Position numbers and translations under genes: made by a program. From Leptolyngbya sp. PCC 7375 (lineage in GTDB: Bacteria > Cyanobacteriota > Cyanobacteriia > Phormidesmidales > Phormidesmidaceae), in NCBI RefSeq assembly GCF_000316115.1, contig NZ_JH993797.1, forward strand, positions 2,590,486 through 2,654,485: a stretch of 64,000 bases of DNA, read 5' to 3'. Position 1 is the first letter of the stretch. Every line of letters starts with the position of its first letter. Under the pieces are notes generated by a model, which ran no database searches, was not told where the DNA came from, and saw only the letters and a list, made by a program, of their open reading frames with translations. This document shows positions 9,776 through 17,700 of this stretch, piece after piece.

Positions 9776-10933
9776 ATGACTGCTACACTTCTCTCACCGC
9801 CTGCCGTCACTACGTTACAGCCGTCCGTTACCATTGTGGTTGCCCCACGAGAACGCTTTGGCTACACGCAAAAGTCTCTGGAAAGCATCTATCAACACAC
9901 AAAAATACCATTTGAGCTCATATATGTAGATGCTGGCTCTCCCAAACATATTCAAAAATATTTAGCGAGAGAAGCATCTAAAAGAGGATTTACCCTCCTA
10001 CGTTCCGATCAGTTTCTCTCACCAAATCAGGCACGTAACCTTGGTCTTAGTCAGATAACGACAGACTATGTAGTCTTTATCGATAATGATATTCATGTTT
10101 CGAGTGGCTGGTTGGAGCCTCTTTTACGTTGTGCAAAAGAAACAAATGCAGCTGCTGTCTGTCCCTTAACTTGTGTCGGCAAACCACTCCATGATCGGAT
10201 TCACTTTGCAGGAGGTGAGGCCAGGATTTTTATGGATGTGCAGGGCGAACAGATATGGCGGCGTCTTTATGAGAAACGTTTTTTGGTAAGTCGTTCCGCT
10301 GCCGCCATCAAGCATCAGCTTTACCGACGCGCCTGTGAGCTTGTAGAACTGCACTGCACACTGGTTAGGCGAGATATTTTTGAACAATTAGGGTGCTTAG
10401 ATGAAAAACTATTGGGCACTCAAGAAGATATAGACTTTTGCCTAAGCGTTAGTCGAGCCCATGGGCAAATGTTTTGTGAACCGGCTTCAGTGGTCACCCA
10501 TGTACCTGGAATTTCTTATCGTTGGTCTGATTTAGAGTACTTTATGCTGCGCTGGAGCGATATGTGGGAAGTAGAAAGTCTCATGTATTTCCAGCAAAAG
10601 TGGGCTTTGGACATGGACGAGTACTTTTTACAACGATACAGACAGCTGGGCCAACGTCGCCATCAAACATTCTTACACCCACTGCTACATCGGCTGCAAG
10701 GAAACCGCAAAGTCTCTTGGTTAGAAAAAATTGTCATAAAGCTAGAACAGTGGTTTAACCAGATACTTGCAGATCGCCATGCCAAGCTGCGGCATACCCC
10801 TATTAAAAAGCTAGCCCCTACATCCCCCTCAGCCAATCATAAGACCGTCCCTCACAAAAAATTGCACAGGTCAGTTCTTAATAGTCACAGTCATCCTACT
10901 CAACTATCTCAACCACATTTAATGCCCCATTAG
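9776..10933 (+). CDS. Glycosyltransferase family 2 (GT-A), paralogue 2 of 3
   Basis: A 385-aa paralogue of the GT2 enzyme at 4942, alignable over almost the whole length. Shared blocks are VTIVVAPRERFGYTQKSLES, the D-N-D metal site in FIDNDIHVSSGW, CVGKPLHDRIHFAGGEARIF and RWSDLEYFMLRWSDMWEVES. It has an extra hydrophilic tail of about 45 residues rich in Pro, Ser and His. Unlike the first copy it is a stand-alone gene with long flanking spacers, so it may be separately regulated. It probably adds a related sugar to the same product or gives acceptor variation. The ATG at 9776 follows TAGTTCCC with no strong ribosome-binding site. Confidence 0.85.
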   Translation: MTATLLSPPAVTTLQPSVTIVVAPRERFGYTQKSLESIYQHTKIPFELIYVDAGSPKHIQKYLAREASKRGFTLLRSDQFLSPNQARNLGLSQITTDYVVFIDNDIHVSSGWLEPLLRCAKETNAAAVCPLTCVGKPLHDRIHFAGGEARIFMDVQGEQIWRRLYEKRFLVSRSAAAIKHQLYRRACELVELHCTLVRRDIFEQLGCLDEKLLGTQEDIDFCLSVSRAHGQMFCEPASVVTHVPGISYRWSDLEYFMLRWSDMWEVESLMYFQQKWALDMDEYFLQRYRQLGQRRHQTFLHPLLHRLQGNRKVSWLEKIVIKLEQWFNQILADRHAKLRHTPIKKLAPTSPSANHKTVPHKKLHRSVLNSHSHPTQLSQPHLMPH

Positions 10934-11023
10934 ACCGGTTACGTTGCCTAGGTTAGGCAGATGCAGCATATACTGGCTTAAAAGCTCATTCAAAGGTTTA
11001 CTTTACTCCTAAATAGGTAGAGA

Positions 11024-11063
11024 TAATACCCTATGCCTAGGAGTAATACTCTATGCCTAGGAG
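11024..11063. repeat. Two tandem 20-bp repeats upstream of third GT2
   Basis: Two adjacent 20-bp copies, differing at one base, with core CTATGCCTAGGAG. They occupy 11024-11043 and 11044-11063, about 120 bp before the start of the third GT2 gene. Each contains the palindromic CCTAGG. The 20-bp spacing is about two helical turns, so a protein-binding role is possible. No function is known. Confidence 0.6.
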
Positions 11064-11181
11064 TTTTATAACAATCTCTTTTTCAGCAACAAACGAGTGC
11101 ACTTGATCGACACCCCATCAGCTACTATCTCTTCAAGACATACACTTGTGAACTCTACCTCTTTTTTGAGAAGATTATGAC

Positions 11182-12210
11182 ATGAAAACACAAGCTCTTG
11201 CCAAACGTGCTACAGCTACACGTCTCTCTATACCATCAGTTACGCTTATCGTAGCACCACGGGAACGTTTCAGCTATATCCAACCATCACTGGAAAGCAT
11301 TTACAAATACACGAAACTACCGTTTGAGCTGATATACATTGATATCGGTTCTCCAAAGCACCTGCGCCATTATTTAACTCAGTCAGCTGCTGACAAAGAG
11401 TTCACTTTACTACGCACCGAGCGGTTTATTTCGCCAAATCAAGTTCGTAATCTGGGGTTAGGTCATGCAACTACAGACTATGTTCTTTTTATCGATAACG
11501 ATATTCATGTCTCTCCTGGTTGGTTAGAGAAGCTTTTAGAATGTGCTCAGGAAACAGATGCTACCGTCGTCTCTCCGCTTATGTGTATTGGCAAGCCATT
11601 GCATGAGCGAATTTTGATGGCTGGGGGTGAGATCAGATTTTTTGTGGAAACAGGTGATGAATTTGAGCATCGTCGTTTGTACAAAAAGTGTCATTTGGTT
11701 AATCGTTCTGTTTCTTTGATGCAACGCCAGCTACATCAGCGTGCCTGCGACTATGCAGAGTTAAGCTGTTTGCTGGTAAAGCGCAGTATCTTTCGCGACA
11801 TTGGTCCCTTAGACGAAAAGCTCTTGAATTCTCAGGAACACCTTGATTTTTGTCTCAGTGTGGCCCAAGCAGGTGGCAAAATTTACTGTGAACCTGCATC
11901 AGTGGTTACCTATGTTCCTGAGATGCCCCGTCGTTGGTCGGATCTGCTCTATTTTATGCTGCGCTGGAGTGATGCTTGGGAAGCGGAAAGTCTGATTCAT
12001 TTCCAAAAGAAGTGGTCTCTAGATATTGATCGGGATTTTATGCTGCGTTTTAAGCATTTAGGTCAGCAGCGACATCAAATCTTGTTGTTGCCGTTGCTAC
12101 GGCGGTTGACAGTGGGCTGTCGGGTACGCTGGATAGAAAAACTCGCGATTTACTTAGAGCGTTGGTTTAATCAGTATTTGACAAACCGTTATAGACGGCT
12201 GTCTAGGTGA
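11182..12210 (+). CDS. Glycosyltransferase family 2 (GT-A), paralogue 3 of 3
   Basis: A 342-aa GT2 enzyme homologous along its length to the copies at 4942 and 9776. It has TLIVAPRERFSYIQPSLES, the D-N-D triplet in FIDNDIHVSPGW, CIGKPLHERILMAGGEIRFF and RWSDLLYFMLRWSDAWEAES, with the same basic Trp/Arg-rich C-terminus. It lacks the long tail of paralogue 2. It is separated by 248 bp from paralogue 2 and ends 28 bp before an IS701-like element. Tandem duplication and divergence is the simplest explanation for the trio. The specificity is unknown. Confidence 0.85.
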   Translation: MKTQALAKRATATRLSIPSVTLIVAPRERFSYIQPSLESIYKYTKLPFELIYIDIGSPKHLRHYLTQSAADKEFTLLRTERFISPNQVRNLGLGHATTDYVLFIDNDIHVSPGWLEKLLECAQETDATVVSPLMCIGKPLHERILMAGGEIRFFVETGDEFEHRRLYKKCHLVNRSVSLMQRQLHQRACDYAELSCLLVKRSIFRDIGPLDEKLLNSQEHLDFCLSVAQAGGKIYCEPASVVTYVPEMPRRWSDLLYFMLRWSDAWEAESLIHFQKKWSLDIDRDFMLRFKHLGQQRHQILLLPLLRRLTVGCRVRWIEKLAIYLERWFNQYLTNRYRRLSR

Positions 12211-12238
12211 AAGGGAGCTTGTTCTTATCAGAGCTTAG

Positions 12239-13700
12239 CACTACAGTTGTAGTTATGAAGAATTAGTTATCATGCTCTTCTTGTAATGCCAAAACAGGGC
12301 CGTGGCCTGATGTTGCCGTCGCCATCTGGACCATCCAATCACAAAGTCAATATCCGGTAACCATTGCCATAACAACGACCATAATAATCGTCGAATTTCA
12401 GGCAATGTTAGTGGAATCAAAGCCCCCGTTGGTGCATGAAGACCGCCAGCGAGCTGTTTGCCGCTGATTTGTGTGACTTCAGCGCCCCTTTTTCAGTGGC
12501 GATGGCGAGAGATTGCGTCCGCATCACACTCAAAAAGGCATGGGCTAAACAAGCGAGGGTGATATGTCGATACCAGCCGGTCCAAGAGCGAACTTCATAC
12601 TGGTCCAAGCCCACCTCCCCTTTAGCCGTCTCAAAGCATTCCTCAATCGTCCACCGACAACCGGCCACCCGAACCATGTCTGATAACGTACACTCTGTGG
12701 GGGAAAACACTCGATAATAGGCGATCTCGTTGGGGTCTTTCAGACTGCGTCTGAATAACAGCCGATGGGCCCAGCCGTCCGGGGAGGGGGCACTCAAAGT
12801 GAGTACCGCCCAATCATACGTCCGAGGTCCTTTCGTACCATTGCCGGCACTCAGTCGGTGCCAATCGGTCACTCTCAGGTAGGCCATCGCCTCACTGGCC
12901 GGTAACGAGGTCGTTCCAATGACGACCGATTCATTGCACGCAATCCCCAAAACATAGGCTTGCACTTGGGCTTCCAAGGCCTGGCGTAACCCTGGGTTAT
13001 TCCCATAAACGGCATCGCCCGTGATCCACGCAAAGCACATTCCCAAGTCCGTTGTTCGCGCGACCATTTGCTGAGCCAAGGCCGGTTTGGTGGCAAACTC
13101 GATGTCGTCTGGTACTCCGGCCCGACGACATCGGTCTGGATCTTGGGTCCAGCTTTCCGGTAAATATAATGCTCGGTCAAGAAAGGTATGACCTTGGTCA
13201 CTCACATAGCTCAAAAACACCCCGATTTGACAATTTTCGACTTTCCCGACCGTCCCACTATATTGGCGTTGGACTCCTACCGACTGCTTTCCTTTTTTGA
13301 TAAATCCAGTCTCATCCAATACCCCCACTCCATCGGTACTGAACAGATGCTCTTGGACATACTCGATTAACTCATCTCTGACCCCATCGGCTTCCCAGAC
13401 TGAGCGTCCTAACAAATTCTGAATTCCATAGGGGGTACTGTCTCCGGCTTCTTCCGCGAGTTGCCAACCATTTTTTCGCTCGATGGGGCTCAGTAAGCCT
13501 TGCACATAGCTGCGGGCTCTCTCTTCTGCCTCAATCCTTGAAAAGTAAGGGCGGATACGGTCCATGAGTTCTTCAAAGGCAAAATCCCACTCTTGCACTT
13601 GAGCTTGTTCATTCAATGGGCTGACAAGGATTGGCATCAGAGGCTGGCTGGCGTTCATTGACCAGTATCCCCTTAAAATTAAATATCTACAACTGTAGTA
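12239..13700 (-). mobile_element. IS701-like insertion sequence (about 1.46 kb)
   Basis: Terminal inverted repeats are readable: left CACTACAGTTGTAG and right (reverse complement) TACTACAGTTGTAG. They are identical except for the first base and extend imperfectly inward. The element is flanked by the 4-bp direct repeat TTAG (12235-12238 and 13701-13704), which agrees with the short YTAG-type target duplications of the IS701 family. It encodes one intact transposase on the minus strand, so it may still be active. It inserted just downstream of the third GT2 gene and does not interrupt it. Confidence 0.85.
12417..13658 (-). CDS. IS701-family DDE transposase
   Basis: A 413-aa transposase. It has the family's N-terminal region (YFSRIEAEERARSYVQGLLS, ERKNGWQLAEEAGD) and catalytic acidic residues in GVLDETGFIKKGKQSVGVQRQ and ITGDAVYGNN. 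A C-terminal block, WTIEECFETAKGEVGLDQYE, supplies the final catalytic Glu. Length and motif order match IS701-type enzymes (DDE_5 superfamily). It lies inside the inverted repeats with about 180 bp on the 3' side and 40 bp on the 5' side, and no frame disruption is seen. Confidence 0.88.
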   Translation of the reverse strand: MNASQPLMPILVSPLNEQAQVQEWDFAFEELMDRIRPYFSRIEAEERARSYVQGLLSPIERKNGWQLAEEAGDSTPYGIQNLLGRSVWEADGVRDELIEYVQEHLFSTDGVGVLDETGFIKKGKQSVGVQRQYSGTVGKVENCQIGVFLSYVSDQGHTFLDRALYLPESWTQDPDRCRRAGVPDDIEFATKPALAQQMVARTTDLGMCFAWITGDAVYGNNPGLRQALEAQVQAYVLGIACNESVVIGTTSLPASEAMAYLRVTDWHRLSAGNGTKGPRTYDWAVLTLSAPSPDGWAHRLLFRRSLKDPNEIAYYRVFSPTECTLSDMVRVAGCRWTIEECFETAKGEVGLDQYEVRSWTGWYRHITLACLAHAFLSVMRTQSLAIATEKGALKSHKSAANSSLAVFMHQRGL

Positions 13701-13765
13701 TTAGGCAACTACTCGACAACCTTCCCCTCCGGGGAGGGGCTCCGGGGTGGGTCTCCCGATTATTA

Positions 13766-14243
13766 CTAACCACCAGCAGCCTGCTTAATTTCCTTACAAA
13801 TCTCCACTAAAGCCTGATCTTGCTCAGCAGCACTAAGACTTTTCAAAGGCCGCTCCGGAGCATGCGCAGTCTGATATTTCGCTATAGCACTCTCTTCATA
13901 GAGACTAGAACTAATCGGTACCCAAATGATTTTCAGCCCTCATTCTTAGCCGCATCTAAAAAAAGGGGAGGCAGCCCATTTTCATGGATAACGCACTCAA
14001 CTGGTTCTTGCTAAGGTCTAGTGTTTGAAGACTCGTCAGCTGGACAATCTCGGGTGGTAGCGCACTCAATTGGTTCCAAATCAATTGCCCTTTATAAATT
14101 TTCCAACCTAACTGCAATGTTTCCAACTGAGTAACTGCCCAATCTCCGGCGGCAACTCCGTCAACCCCGCCCCGACAAATCCAACTCCGTCGACCCGTCC
14201 TCGCCGCTTCCTCAATCACCTCCAGCAGCTCATCCTGCGTCAT
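13766..14243 (-). pseudogene. Decayed LRR-TIR protein gene
   Basis: Reading the minus strand, the start is MTQDELLEVIEEAAR, typical of the N-terminus of cyanobacterial leucine-rich-repeat/Roco-like proteins. The following LRR unit is spread over three frames (STELDLSGRG, then GLTELPPEIGQL, then TQLETLQLG), followed by QLSALPPEIVQLTSLQTLDLSKNQLSAL. Near 13985 the frame changes again into ENGLPPLFLDAAKNEG and then LKIIWVPISSSLYEES and YQTAHAPERPL. This ends with ALVEICKEIKQAAGG and a stop at 13766-13768. That tail is characteristic of the C-terminal half of bacterial TIR domains. At least four frame changes and a missing middle show a genuine remnant. It adjoins the IS701-like element, which may mark the deletion. 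Confidence 0.75.
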
Positions 14244-14324
14244 ACCGACCATCTCCAGAAACCATCCCCGCCCTTCTGCCAAACCCACACCAGCAACGCT
14301 CTAAAACTTAATCTCAAATAAACC

Positions 14325-14353
14325 TTGACCAATTGGTTTAAGTTCGCTATTCT
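14325..14353 (+). promoter_or_regulatory. Promoter with overlapping palindrome for the TetR gene
   Basis: TTGACC (14325-14330), a 17-bp spacer and TATTCT (14348-14353) form a good sigma-70-type promoter about 30 bp before the TetR start codon. The perfect palindrome ACCAATTGGT (14328-14337) overlaps the -35 box and spacer. This is a natural place for autorepression by the downstream TetR regulator, but the regulator-site link is inference. Confidence 0.5.
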
Positions 14354-14382
14354 TAAATCAAGGTCGTCAACCACCCAGACCC

Positions 14383-14985
14383 ATGACACGCGGACCCAGC
14401 AAGCAATTTGACACTGAAATCGCCCTTAGCAAGGCTATGGACGTGTTTTGGGAGCACGGCTACGAAGCAGCCAGCCTCTCACAATTGCTCAAGCAAATGG
14501 ATATCGGCAAAAAGAGCCTGTACGACACCTTTGGCAACAAGCAATCGCTATTTCTCAAGGCCCTGGAGCACTACGCTCATACTACGCTACGAGACATCCG
14601 CGAACGCCTGTCGGCAGAGGGATCCACCCTCAACAACATCAAACAGCTACTCCTCGACTGGCAAACCATGCACGGTCGCCCCGGTAGCTGCGGCTGTATG
14701 CTCGGCACCAACATCGCCGACTTCAACACCGAAGATGAAGCTATTGCCAAAGTCATGCGCGGCTACCTGCGTCAGCTAGAAGACACCTTCAGCAACGCCC
14801 TCACCCGCGCCCAAAAAGCAGGCGAGCTAAGCCCCAACAAAAACCCACGGGACCTAGCTCGCCTGCTACTCTGCACCACCCAGGGCATCGCCCTCCTCGG
14901 CAGAGTCATGGAAGACGACACCACCCTAAAAGGCGCAGTGCAATCCGCGTTGCTACTTTTAGAGGAAGAGCCCCCCTCTTCCTAA
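14383..14985 (+). CDS. TetR/AcrR-family transcriptional regulator
   Basis: A 200-aa repressor-type protein. The N-terminal helix-turn-helix (about residues 10-55) contains ALSKAMDVFWEHGYEAASLSQLLKQMDIGKKSLYDTFGNKQSLF, cited here only as the family hallmark region. The ligand domain holds GRPGSCGCMLG, a cysteine-bearing segment found in TetR proteins that regulate reductases under electrophile stress. The next gene on the same strand is a short-chain dehydrogenase, a common partner. The sequence CTAGACCGATCAGTC ahead of that gene (15118-15132) is a likely operator. The effector is unknown. Confidence 0.88.
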   Translation: MTRGPSKQFDTEIALSKAMDVFWEHGYEAASLSQLLKQMDIGKKSLYDTFGNKQSLFLKALEHYAHTTLRDIRERLSAEGSTLNNIKQLLLDWQTMHGRPGSCGCMLGTNIADFNTEDEAIAKVMRGYLRQLEDTFSNALTRAQKAGELSPNKNPRDLARLLLCTTQGIALLGRVMEDDTTLKGAVQSALLLLEEEPPSS

Positions 14986-15060
14986 ATCCCTCTCCCTGGG
15001 GAGAGAGTCTTTGAAGACTGAAGATCTTCTTATTTTGAATAAAATCCACGTCCTCTAACT

Positions 15061-15109
15061 CCCCTTCTCCCCGAGGGAGAAGGGGTCGGGGGATGAGGGG
15101 TCTTTTTTT
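15061..15109. terminator. GC-rich hairpin followed by T-run after TetR gene
   Basis: Perfect 11-bp arms CCCCTTCTCCC (15061-15071) and its complement (15075-15085) enclose a CGA loop. A further G-rich stretch and a T7 run end at about 15109. It resembles the widely dispersed 'CCCCTTCTCCC' repeats of cyanobacteria and can work as an intrinsic terminator between the TetR and dehydrogenase genes. Confidence 0.6.
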
Positions 15110-15117
15110 ACCAAAAC

Positions 15118-15132
15118 CTAGACCGATCAGTC
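15118..15132. promoter_or_regulatory. Candidate TetR operator before dehydrogenase gene
   Basis: CTAGACCGATCAGTC contains GAC-CGATCA-GTC, a short inverted repeat 28 bp before the ATG at 15160. Its left 11 bases (CTAGACCGATC) are identical to one of the two operators before the GST gene at 56611-56621. It is probably bound by the TetR protein encoded immediately upstream. Confidence 0.45.
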
Positions 15133-15159
15133 AATATTATTATCTTTGGAGATATCACC

Positions 15160-15892
15160 ATGGCACGTTTAACTAATAAAACAGCAGTTATCACTGGCGG
15201 CACCACCGGCATCGGCTTTGAAACCGCAAAGCTGTTCATTGCCGAAGGCGCACGGGTCATCATCACTGGTCGTAACCAGTCTCGATGAAGCCGTTACTGC
15301 CCTGGGGCCGAACACCACTGGCATCAAAGCCGATGTCCAATCCCTTGATGAACTCAACTCTCTCGCCACCCAAGTCAAAGAAACCGTTGGCCAGTTCGAC
15401 ATTCTCTTTGCCAATGCAGGCATCGCCAAACGTGCCAACTTCCGCGATGTTACCGAAGCCGATTTCGACCAAGAAATTGCCATTAACTTTAAAGGCGCTT
15501 TCTTCACCGTCCAAAAGCTAGAGCCCCTGATGAACAATGGCAGTAGCATTATTCTGACAACTACTGTTCTTGGCCAAACCGCCCTCCCCGGCGAAGGTAT
15601 TTATGGGGCCTCTAAAGCCGCTGTTCGTTCTCTGGCCCGTTCTCTCAGTAGAGAGCTGCTAGATCGTCAGATTCGGGTTAATGCGGTCGCCCCTGGCCCT
15701 ATTGAAACTCCTATATGGTCAAAGATGGATCTGCCTGAAGATGTTCCTGCGCAAGTGCTGGGACGTACACCTATTGGTCGCTTTGGTAAACCTGAAGAGG
15801 TTGCTAAAGCCGTTCTGTTCTTAGCCAGCGATGACTCTTCCTACATGCTCGGCGAAGAGATCCTGGTTGATGGTGGCTGGGCAACACTTTAG
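15160..15892 (+). pseudogene. Short-chain dehydrogenase/reductase, frameshifted
   Basis: Translation from the ATG at 15160, which has a GGAGATATC site, gives MARLTNKTAVITGGTTGIGF with an intact NAD(P) TGxxxGIG motif. It runs to TGRNQ and then hits a stop at 15286-15288. The remainder of a normal SDR continues in another frame from about 15280 (SLDEAVTALG): the NAG segment, catalytic Ser and YGASK, and the usual C-terminus EEILVDGGWATL at 15892. Two (or five) bases are missing, or one is extra, near 15277-15283. Apart from this lesion the enzyme is complete (about 245 aa), so a recent mutation or a sequence error is possible. It is likely controlled by the upstream TetR. Confidence 0.8.
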
Positions 15893-16150
15893 AACTTCAG
15901 AAATTGTCTGCACCATTAGTACTCTTGTAGCTCTTACAAGCAGAAGGACTCATTACTGCACCATTCCTAAAAAGAAACCTTATTTCAAGGCTAAACACTT
16001 GCCTCAGGCAGGGTTCTCCGAACAAAGGGGAACCGCCAGGGAGGGGGCTCGACAACTTACGCCATCACTCGAAACCCCTCCGCCTAAGGCACCTCCCCTT
16101 GGTAAGGGGAGGACACTCTCAGAACTTACTCCCACAAAAGGACAATCATC
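15893..16150. repeat. Intergenic repeat region with CCTCCCCTT hairpin
   Basis: No gene is seen. The stretch 16010-16125 is made of G/C-rich segments, including the hairpin CCTCCCCTT-GGT-AAGGGGAGG (16092-16112). This matches the type of short dispersed repeat common between cyanobacterial genes. It could terminate transcription from the dehydrogenase gene. Confidence 0.5.
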
Positions 16151-16744
16151 ATGTATTACACTCATAACAATACCCAACAAAAAGTCTTCCTATCTCTCTC
16201 CATATGGGCCACCACCGTCGCTATTGCCGGTTATCTCGGTCTCTTCACCCACATCCCTGCCAACGGCATTGCCCTACTCGTCATCCTCAGCCTCACTATC
16301 CTAGTCGTCCTCTACTACCGCAACCCAGCACTGAACACCTACATCAACAACCTACCTCCCCGACAATTAGTCATCTTCCACCTATGGCGCATCGTCGCAG
16401 GCTTTGCCTTTCTCTATTACGGCAGTCAAAACCTCTTGCCAGAACGCTTCGTCATCAACGCTGGCTACGGTGACTTAGCCGTCGGCTTCCTAGTCCCTAT
16501 CATCCTTTTAGGCAAAGAAAGCATCCAAAAGTACATCGCGTTCCACCTGTTCGGTCAGCTTGATTTTATCCTTGCCGTTGGCACTGGGCTTACCTTCACC
16601 GTATTGCAAGTGCCTCTGATGGAGAATATTGCCACTTTCCCTATTGTGCTCATTCCTTTATTTGGCGTTCCCTTGACCGGAGCAAGCAGTATTATGGCAA
16701 TTGATGCGCTGCTTAGACAGCGGCGGCAGATGGCTTCCCGTTAA
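16151..16744 (+). CDS. Integral membrane protein of unknown function
   Basis: A 197-aa very hydrophobic protein with about six predicted membrane segments, starting around residues 12-32, 38-55, 73-92, 105-122, 130-152 and 158-180. No catalytic motif is visible. Conserved-looking polar features are the RNPAL loop and FHLWRIVAGFAFLYYG. It resembles small uncharacterised membrane proteins found beside redox enzymes. An AAAAGGACAATC site lies before the ATG at 16151. It lies between two dehydrogenase genes on the same strand, and its function is unknown. Confidence 0.65.
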   Translation: MYYTHNNTQQKVFLSLSIWATTVAIAGYLGLFTHIPANGIALLVILSLTILVVLYYRNPALNTYINNLPPRQLVIFHLWRIVAGFAFLYYGSQNLLPERFVINAGYGDLAVGFLVPIILLGKESIQKYIAFHLFGQLDFILAVGTGLTFTVLQVPLMENIATFPIVLIPLFGVPLTGASSIMAIDALLRQRRQMASR

Positions 16745-16867
16745 TGTGAGATTTCGGTTTGTGGCTCTTGGTATTGCAGGGCATCCACAAGGGATGCCCC
16801 TACGTAATGTGGAATTTCGGTTTGTGTTGCTAGATATCGCAGGGTAACCACAAGAGGCAGCCATACG
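16744..16867. repeat. Imperfect tandem repeat (two about 60-bp units)
   Basis: Two units, each reading approximately TGTG-(A/G)ATTTCGGTTTGTG, then a short variable part, GCAGGG-n-CCACAAG and GCC-n-ACGT, lie end to end between the membrane protein and the second dehydrogenase. The first contains GGGCATCC-ACAA-GGGATGCCCCTAC (16779-16803), a palindromic core repeated at 54452-54477. It appears to be a small dispersed element. Confidence 0.6.
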
Positions 16868-16909
16868 TTTGGATTTGATATAACATCCCATATCCCCCAA
16901 GGAAAAACC

Positions 16910-17605
16910 ATGACAGATTTCAAAACAGCGCTCATCGTCGGTGCAGGTGATGGTCTTAGCGCATCCCTGGCTCGTCTCTTTACCGCTAATGGCCTACAGA
17001 TAGCCCTCGCTGCTCGTAATATCGACAAACTACAGTCTCTCAAAGATGAAATCGGAGCGCTCACTTTTCAATGTGACGCCTCCCAGGCAGACTCTGTGCA
17101 ACAACTTTTTGATGCCGTCGATGCCAGTCTCGGAACTCCCGATGTCGTTGTCTACAATCCCAGCTACCGCACTCGCGGTCCTCTTACAGAACTCGATCCT
17201 GTAGATGTTCAACGAGCGCTAATGGTCACGGCCTACGGTGGTTTTCTAGTCGGTCAGCAGGCGACAAAACGAATGGAAGCTAACGGCAAAGGAGCTATTC
17301 TATTTACCGGTGCATCTGCCAGTGTGAAAGGTTATTCTCAATCCGCACCCTTTGCCATGGGTAAGTTTGCCTTGCGTGGATTGGTGCAAAGCATAGCCCG
17401 TGAGTTAGCCCCGAAAAACATTCATGTGGCTCACTTCATTATCGATGGCGCTATTCTGCCTCCTGGCCAACAGCAGCCTGCCGACAGTCCAGACCGGTTT
17501 TTGAAACCGGATGAAATTGCCACCAGCTACTGGCATGTTCTTCAACAACACCGCAGTGCCTGGACCTGGGAAATAGAACTACGCCCCTGGGTAGAGAGGT
17601 TTTAA
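16910..17605 (+). CDS. Short-chain dehydrogenase-like protein with Tyr-to-Phe change at the active site
   Basis: A 231-aa SDR fold. It has a Rossmann glycine motif (IVGAGDGLSASLARLF), then YNPSYRTRGPL in place of NNAG, and the catalytic segment GYSQSAPFAMGKFALRG. In classical SDRs the motif is YxxxK. Here the Tyr position is Phe (F-A-M-G-K) while the Lys is kept, so normal dehydrogenase chemistry is doubtful unless the nearby Tyr of GYSQ substitutes. Ser is present in GASASVKG. It has a CAAGGAAAAACC leader and is a free-standing gene 165 bp after the membrane protein. The substrate is unknown. Confidence 0.8.
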   Translation: MTDFKTALIVGAGDGLSASLARLFTANGLQIALAARNIDKLQSLKDEIGALTFQCDASQADSVQQLFDAVDASLGTPDVVVYNPSYRTRGPLTELDPVDVQRALMVTAYGGFLVGQQATKRMEANGKGAILFTGASASVKGYSQSAPFAMGKFALRGLVQSIARELAPKNIHVAHFIIDGAILPPGQQQPADSPDRFLKPDEIATSYWHVLQQHRSAWTWEIELRPWVERF

Positions 17606-17700
17606 ACTAAATTAATGCCATAAATAGCCATAATACAAACCATAAATACATCACATTGGGCCACCATGCTAGGCTCGAAGCCTACCCATAACCCACCCCC

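Noticed and set aside
9727..9915. 62-aa frame before and into the second GT2
   Set aside because: It overlaps the GT2 gene in another frame and has no domain; the GT2 frame is clearly real.
12240..13700. Possible prophage or integron for the IS-rich regions
   Set aside because: No integrase, phage structural gene or att-like repeat is visible; individual ISs explain the repeats.
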